Part shown: positions 5,459 to 7,294 of the stretch, piece after piece
Numbering within the stretch: the stretch's first letter is position 1
Layout of the letters: every line of letters begins with the position of its first letter
Assembly (NCBI GenBank): GCA_004558865.1
Contig: SFCY01000115.1
Span: 1 to 7,294, forward strand
Origin: Bacteroidales bacterium
GTDB taxonomy: Bacteria; Bacteroidota; Bacteroidia; Bacteroidales; Bacteroidaceae
Direction of reading: 5' to 3'
Length of the DNA: 7,294 bases
Notes under the pieces: generated by a model
Database searches by the model: none
Told to the model about the DNA's origin: nothing
What the model saw: the letters and a program-made list of their open reading frames with translations, nothing else
Made by a program: the position numbers and the translations under genes

Positions 5459-6943
5459 ATGAATCCCATCAGCAAAAGCTTTGTGTGCGCCTGTGGCATG
5501 CTCGTGCTTGGCATGGGCCAGTGCCATGCCCAGGCGGCAAAGGTTCAAAAGGAATTCGGCAAAGAATATATTGAGCTTGCCGCCGTCAGCACGCGCTACG
5601 TGTCGAAACGGCCGCCAGAGGCCGAGCGGCTGTTCCGCTCCAACGTCATTGAGGAGGAAATCAAACGCGTGAGGAAGCTGCTCAAGGATAACCCCTATCT
5701 GGCCTATATGTTCGCCAACTGCTTCCCCAACACGCTCGACACCACCGTTCACTACATCGAGGACAGCGACGGCGAACCAGACACCTTTGTCTATACGGGC
5801 GACATCGCAGCCATGTGGGGGCGCGACTCCGCTGGGCAGATACAAGCCTACCTGCGGTTTGCCAACAAGGACAAGAACCTCAAGAAGCTCATCAAGGGTG
5901 TTATACGCAGGCAGCTGAAGAACATCTGCCTCGACCCGTATGCCAACGCTTTCAACCGTGTGCCCGATCCCAACGGCCCATGGATGAAGGACGACTGCGG
6001 CATGAAGCCCGAGCTGCATGAGCGCAAATACGAAATCGACTCCCTTTGCTACCCCATCCGGCTGGCCTACGAATATTGGAAAGTGACCAGCGACGCCTCC
6101 ATCTTCGACAGCCTATGGGTGGAGGCCATGGAAAAGGTGCTGAAGACCTTCCAGGAGCAGCAGCGCAAGAGCGGACGGGGGCCGTATAAGTTCCTCCGCG
6201 TCACCGACCGCGCCTACGACACCGTGGGCAACGGCGGATGGGGAGCGCCCGTGAAGCCTGTCGGCCTCATCGCCTCCGTCTTCCGACCCAGCGACGACGC
6301 CACGGTGCTGCTCTTCCTCGTTCCCTCCAACTTCATGGCTGTGACCTCGCTCAACAAGGCCGCGGAGGTGCTCGACCAGGTGAATGGCAATGCCGGCTTG
6401 GCTTCGCAGTGCCGCAGTCTGGCCACGGAGGTGCACGAAGCCCTGATGAAGTATGCCGTATACAACCATCCCAAATACGGCAAGATCTATGCCTACGAGG
6501 TGGACGGCTTCGGCAATCAGCTGCTCATGGACGACGCCAATGTGCCAAGCCTCTTGGCCATGCCCTACTTGGGCGATGTGGATGTCAACGACCCCATCTA
6601 TCAGAACACCCGCCGCTTCGTGTGGAGCGAGGACAACCCCTATTTCTTCCGCGGCAAGGCGGGCGAGGGAATCGGCGGCCCCCACATTGGCTACGACATG
6701 GCTTGGCCCATGAGCATCATGATGAAGGCCTTCACCTCCAACGATGACCAGGAAATCAAATGGTGCATCGAGACATTGATGCATACCGACGCTGGGACGG
6801 GACTCATGCACGAGTCGTTCGACGTGAATGATTCCCAACATTACACCCGGTCTTGGTTCGCTTGGCAGAACACCTTGTTCGGCGAACTCATCGAAAAACT
6901 CATCGATGATGGCAAGGTTGATTTGCTCAACTCTTGCAAATAG
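5459..6943 (+). CDS. Secreted GH125 exo-alpha-1,6-mannosidase
   Basis: GH125 enzymes remove non-reducing alpha-1,6-linked mannose by inversion and are commonly found beside GH92 in N-glycan loci. The 494-residue product starts at ATG 5459, 19 bases after the GH92 stop. An upstream in-frame extension to 5123 is only a shadow of GH92. Residues 1-26, ending AQA, look like a signal peptidase I signal. Cys22 lacks a good lipobox, so a periplasmic location is likely. Family landmarks are NCFPNTLDTTV (87-97), TGDIAAMWGRDS (113-124), YEIDSLCYPI (191-200), FRPSDDA (275-281), GGPHIGYDMAWP (406-417) and GLMHESFDVND (448-458). Asp194 and Glu452 match the catalytic acid and base known from the Clostridium perfringens enzyme. 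Gly121 stands where I recall the family having Leu (AMWLRDS), an odd change next to the sugar-binding region. Confidence 0.94.
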   Translation: MNPISKSFVCACGMLVLGMGQCHAQAAKVQKEFGKEYIELAAVSTRYVSKRPPEAERLFRSNVIEEEIKRVRKLLKDNPYLAYMFANCFPNTLDTTVHYIEDSDGEPDTFVYTGDIAAMWGRDSAGQIQAYLRFANKDKNLKKLIKGVIRRQLKNICLDPYANAFNRVPDPNGPWMKDDCGMKPELHERKYEIDSLCYPIRLAYEYWKVTSDASIFDSLWVEAMEKVLKTFQEQQRKSGRGPYKFLRVTDRAYDTVGNGGWGAPVKPVGLIASVFRPSDDATVLLFLVPSNFMAVTSLNKAAEVLDQVNGNAGLASQCRSLATEVHEALMKYAVYNHPKYGKIYAYEVDGFGNQLLMDDANVPSLLAMPYLGDVDVNDPIYQNTRRFVWSEDNPYFFRGKAGEGIGGPHIGYDMAWPMSIMMKAFTSNDDQEIKWCIETLMHTDAGTGLMHESFDVNDSQHYTRSWFAWQNTLFGELIEKLIDDGKVDLLNSCK

Positions 6944-7015
6944 CCCTCAAAGGATTCCCCCGCAACCACCAACATGCATAGCCGGCCTTCGTTTTTGGGG
7001 GCGGCAATCCACTTT
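6944..7015. other. 3' untranslated stretch after GH125
   Basis: Seventy-two bases separate the GH125 stop from the terminator hairpin. The stretch is C-rich with a palindromic GCCGGC core and a T5G5 run. No gene or named element is visible. Confidence 0.4.
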
Positions 7016-7054
7016 CATCCGCTGGCAGCCTCACCGATAGGCTGTCAGCGGATG
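7016..7054 (+). terminator. 16-bp stem-loop ending the mannosidase operon
   Basis: CATCCGCTGGCAGCCT (7016-7031) pairs with 7039-7054 across the 7-nt loop CACCGAT. The single deviation from Watson-Crick pairing is a G.U wobble in a + strand transcript, so the structure suits RNA read from GH125. It is followed by TTTGGTTT, a broken T-tract. A terminator is the likeliest reading. Confidence 0.7.
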
Positions 7055-7177
7055 TTTGGTTTCGCTGCGCCTTGCCAATATGCTGAGGAAGCCTTGTCTG
7101 GTTTTCGTCACTTTTTTTTGTGCGAGTTCGGCAACTCTCTTATAATCAGCATTAGTGTCTTCAATCCGGGCACCCCT

Positions 7178-7294
7178 ATGACAAAACAGGAATATGTGGT
7201 GTTTTGGCACGCAGATAGCGCAGAATACGCAGATTGTTTGGCACAGCAGATATTTTCCGTGGATTGGATATGTTGTTTCATTTCGTATAGTCCT
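7178..7294 (+). CDS. Possible 5' part of a gene running off the window
   Basis: ATG 7178 opens a frame of 39 codons with no stop before the window ends. It begins MTKQEYVVFWHADSAEYADC. I recognise no family. There is no clear TAnnTTTG promoter or ribosome-binding site, and the frame runs through a 9-bp tandem repeat that looks intergenic. It may well be chance; the next few hundred bases would settle it. Confidence 0.2.
   Translation, partial: MTKQEYVVFWHADSAEYADCLAQQIFSVDWICCFISYSP
7203..7252. repeat. Short degenerate repeats: three 9-bp CGCAGA units flanked by TTTGGCAC copies
   Basis: Three consecutive 9-bp units share the core CGCAGA: CGCAGATAG (7210-7218), CGCAGAATA (7219-7227) and CGCAGATTG (7228-7236). 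They lie between two copies of TTTGGCAC (7203-7210 and 7237-7244), each followed by GCAGATA (7211-7217 and 7246-7252, the second after one extra A). The block therefore also reads as an imperfect direct repeat offset by about 35 bases. I know of no function. From memory, similar GCAGAT-type repeats occur between genes in Bacteroidales genomes. Confidence 0.55.

Noticed and set aside
7112..7137. Eight-T run followed by a small hairpin GAGTT-CGGC-AACTC
   Set aside because: The T-run precedes the hairpin instead of following it, and the 5-bp stem is too weak to call a terminator on either strand.

Overview
The window looks like a stretch of a Bacteroidales chromosome, most likely Prevotella or a close relative. 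Three things point there. The two best promoters carry the TAnnTTTG minus-7 box of Bacteroidota. The genes start without Shine-Dalgarno sequences, behind AT-rich leaders. The enzyme families found here (GH130 subfamily 2, GH92, GH125) are typical glycan-degrading enzymes of gut Bacteroidales. Genes are G/C-rich at third codon positions and the gaps between them are AT-richer. The taxon is inferred, not proven.

Layout, all on the + strand. Bases 1-60 are probably the last 19 codons of an upstream gene. A 23-bp stem-loop (48-110) overlaps its stop codon. A non-coding stretch follows, ending in a clear promoter (308-339) and a leader of about 145 nt. Bases 492-1907 encode a fused two-domain ThrE/YjjPB-type inner-membrane exporter, closed by an 18-bp perfect stem-loop (1957-1998). 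A second promoter (2122-2155) and a leader of about 125 nt precede three tightly spaced genes: a GH130 mannoside phosphorylase (2288-3265), a secreted GH92 alpha-mannosidase (3286-5439, possibly from 3274) and a secreted GH125 exo-alpha-1,6-mannosidase (5459-6943). Gaps inside this operon are about 20 nt or less. A 16-bp stem-loop (7016-7054) probably ends it. The last 240 bases hold short repeats and a weak, open-ended reading frame.

How the genes work together. GH92 and GH125 have cleavable signal peptides and no convincing lipobox, so they probably trim alpha-mannose from N-glycan-type mannosides in the periplasm. GH130 has no signal peptide and keeps the catalytic Asp and phosphate-binding residues of the Man-beta-1,4-GlcNAc phosphorylases. 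It would split the remaining core disaccharide in the cytoplasm into mannose-1-phosphate and GlcNAc. The set is a compact mannose-harvesting module for N-glycans. The SusC/SusD pair, endoglycosidase, inner-membrane sugar transporter and regulator that a complete pathway needs are not in the window. The exporter is a separate transcription unit with no evident link to it.

I see no CRISPR array, rRNA or tRNA gene, transposase, phage gene or toxin-antitoxin pair. The enzyme set itself is known from other Bacteroidales. The least explained parts are the structured non-coding segments at the ends of the transcription units and the two long leaders.
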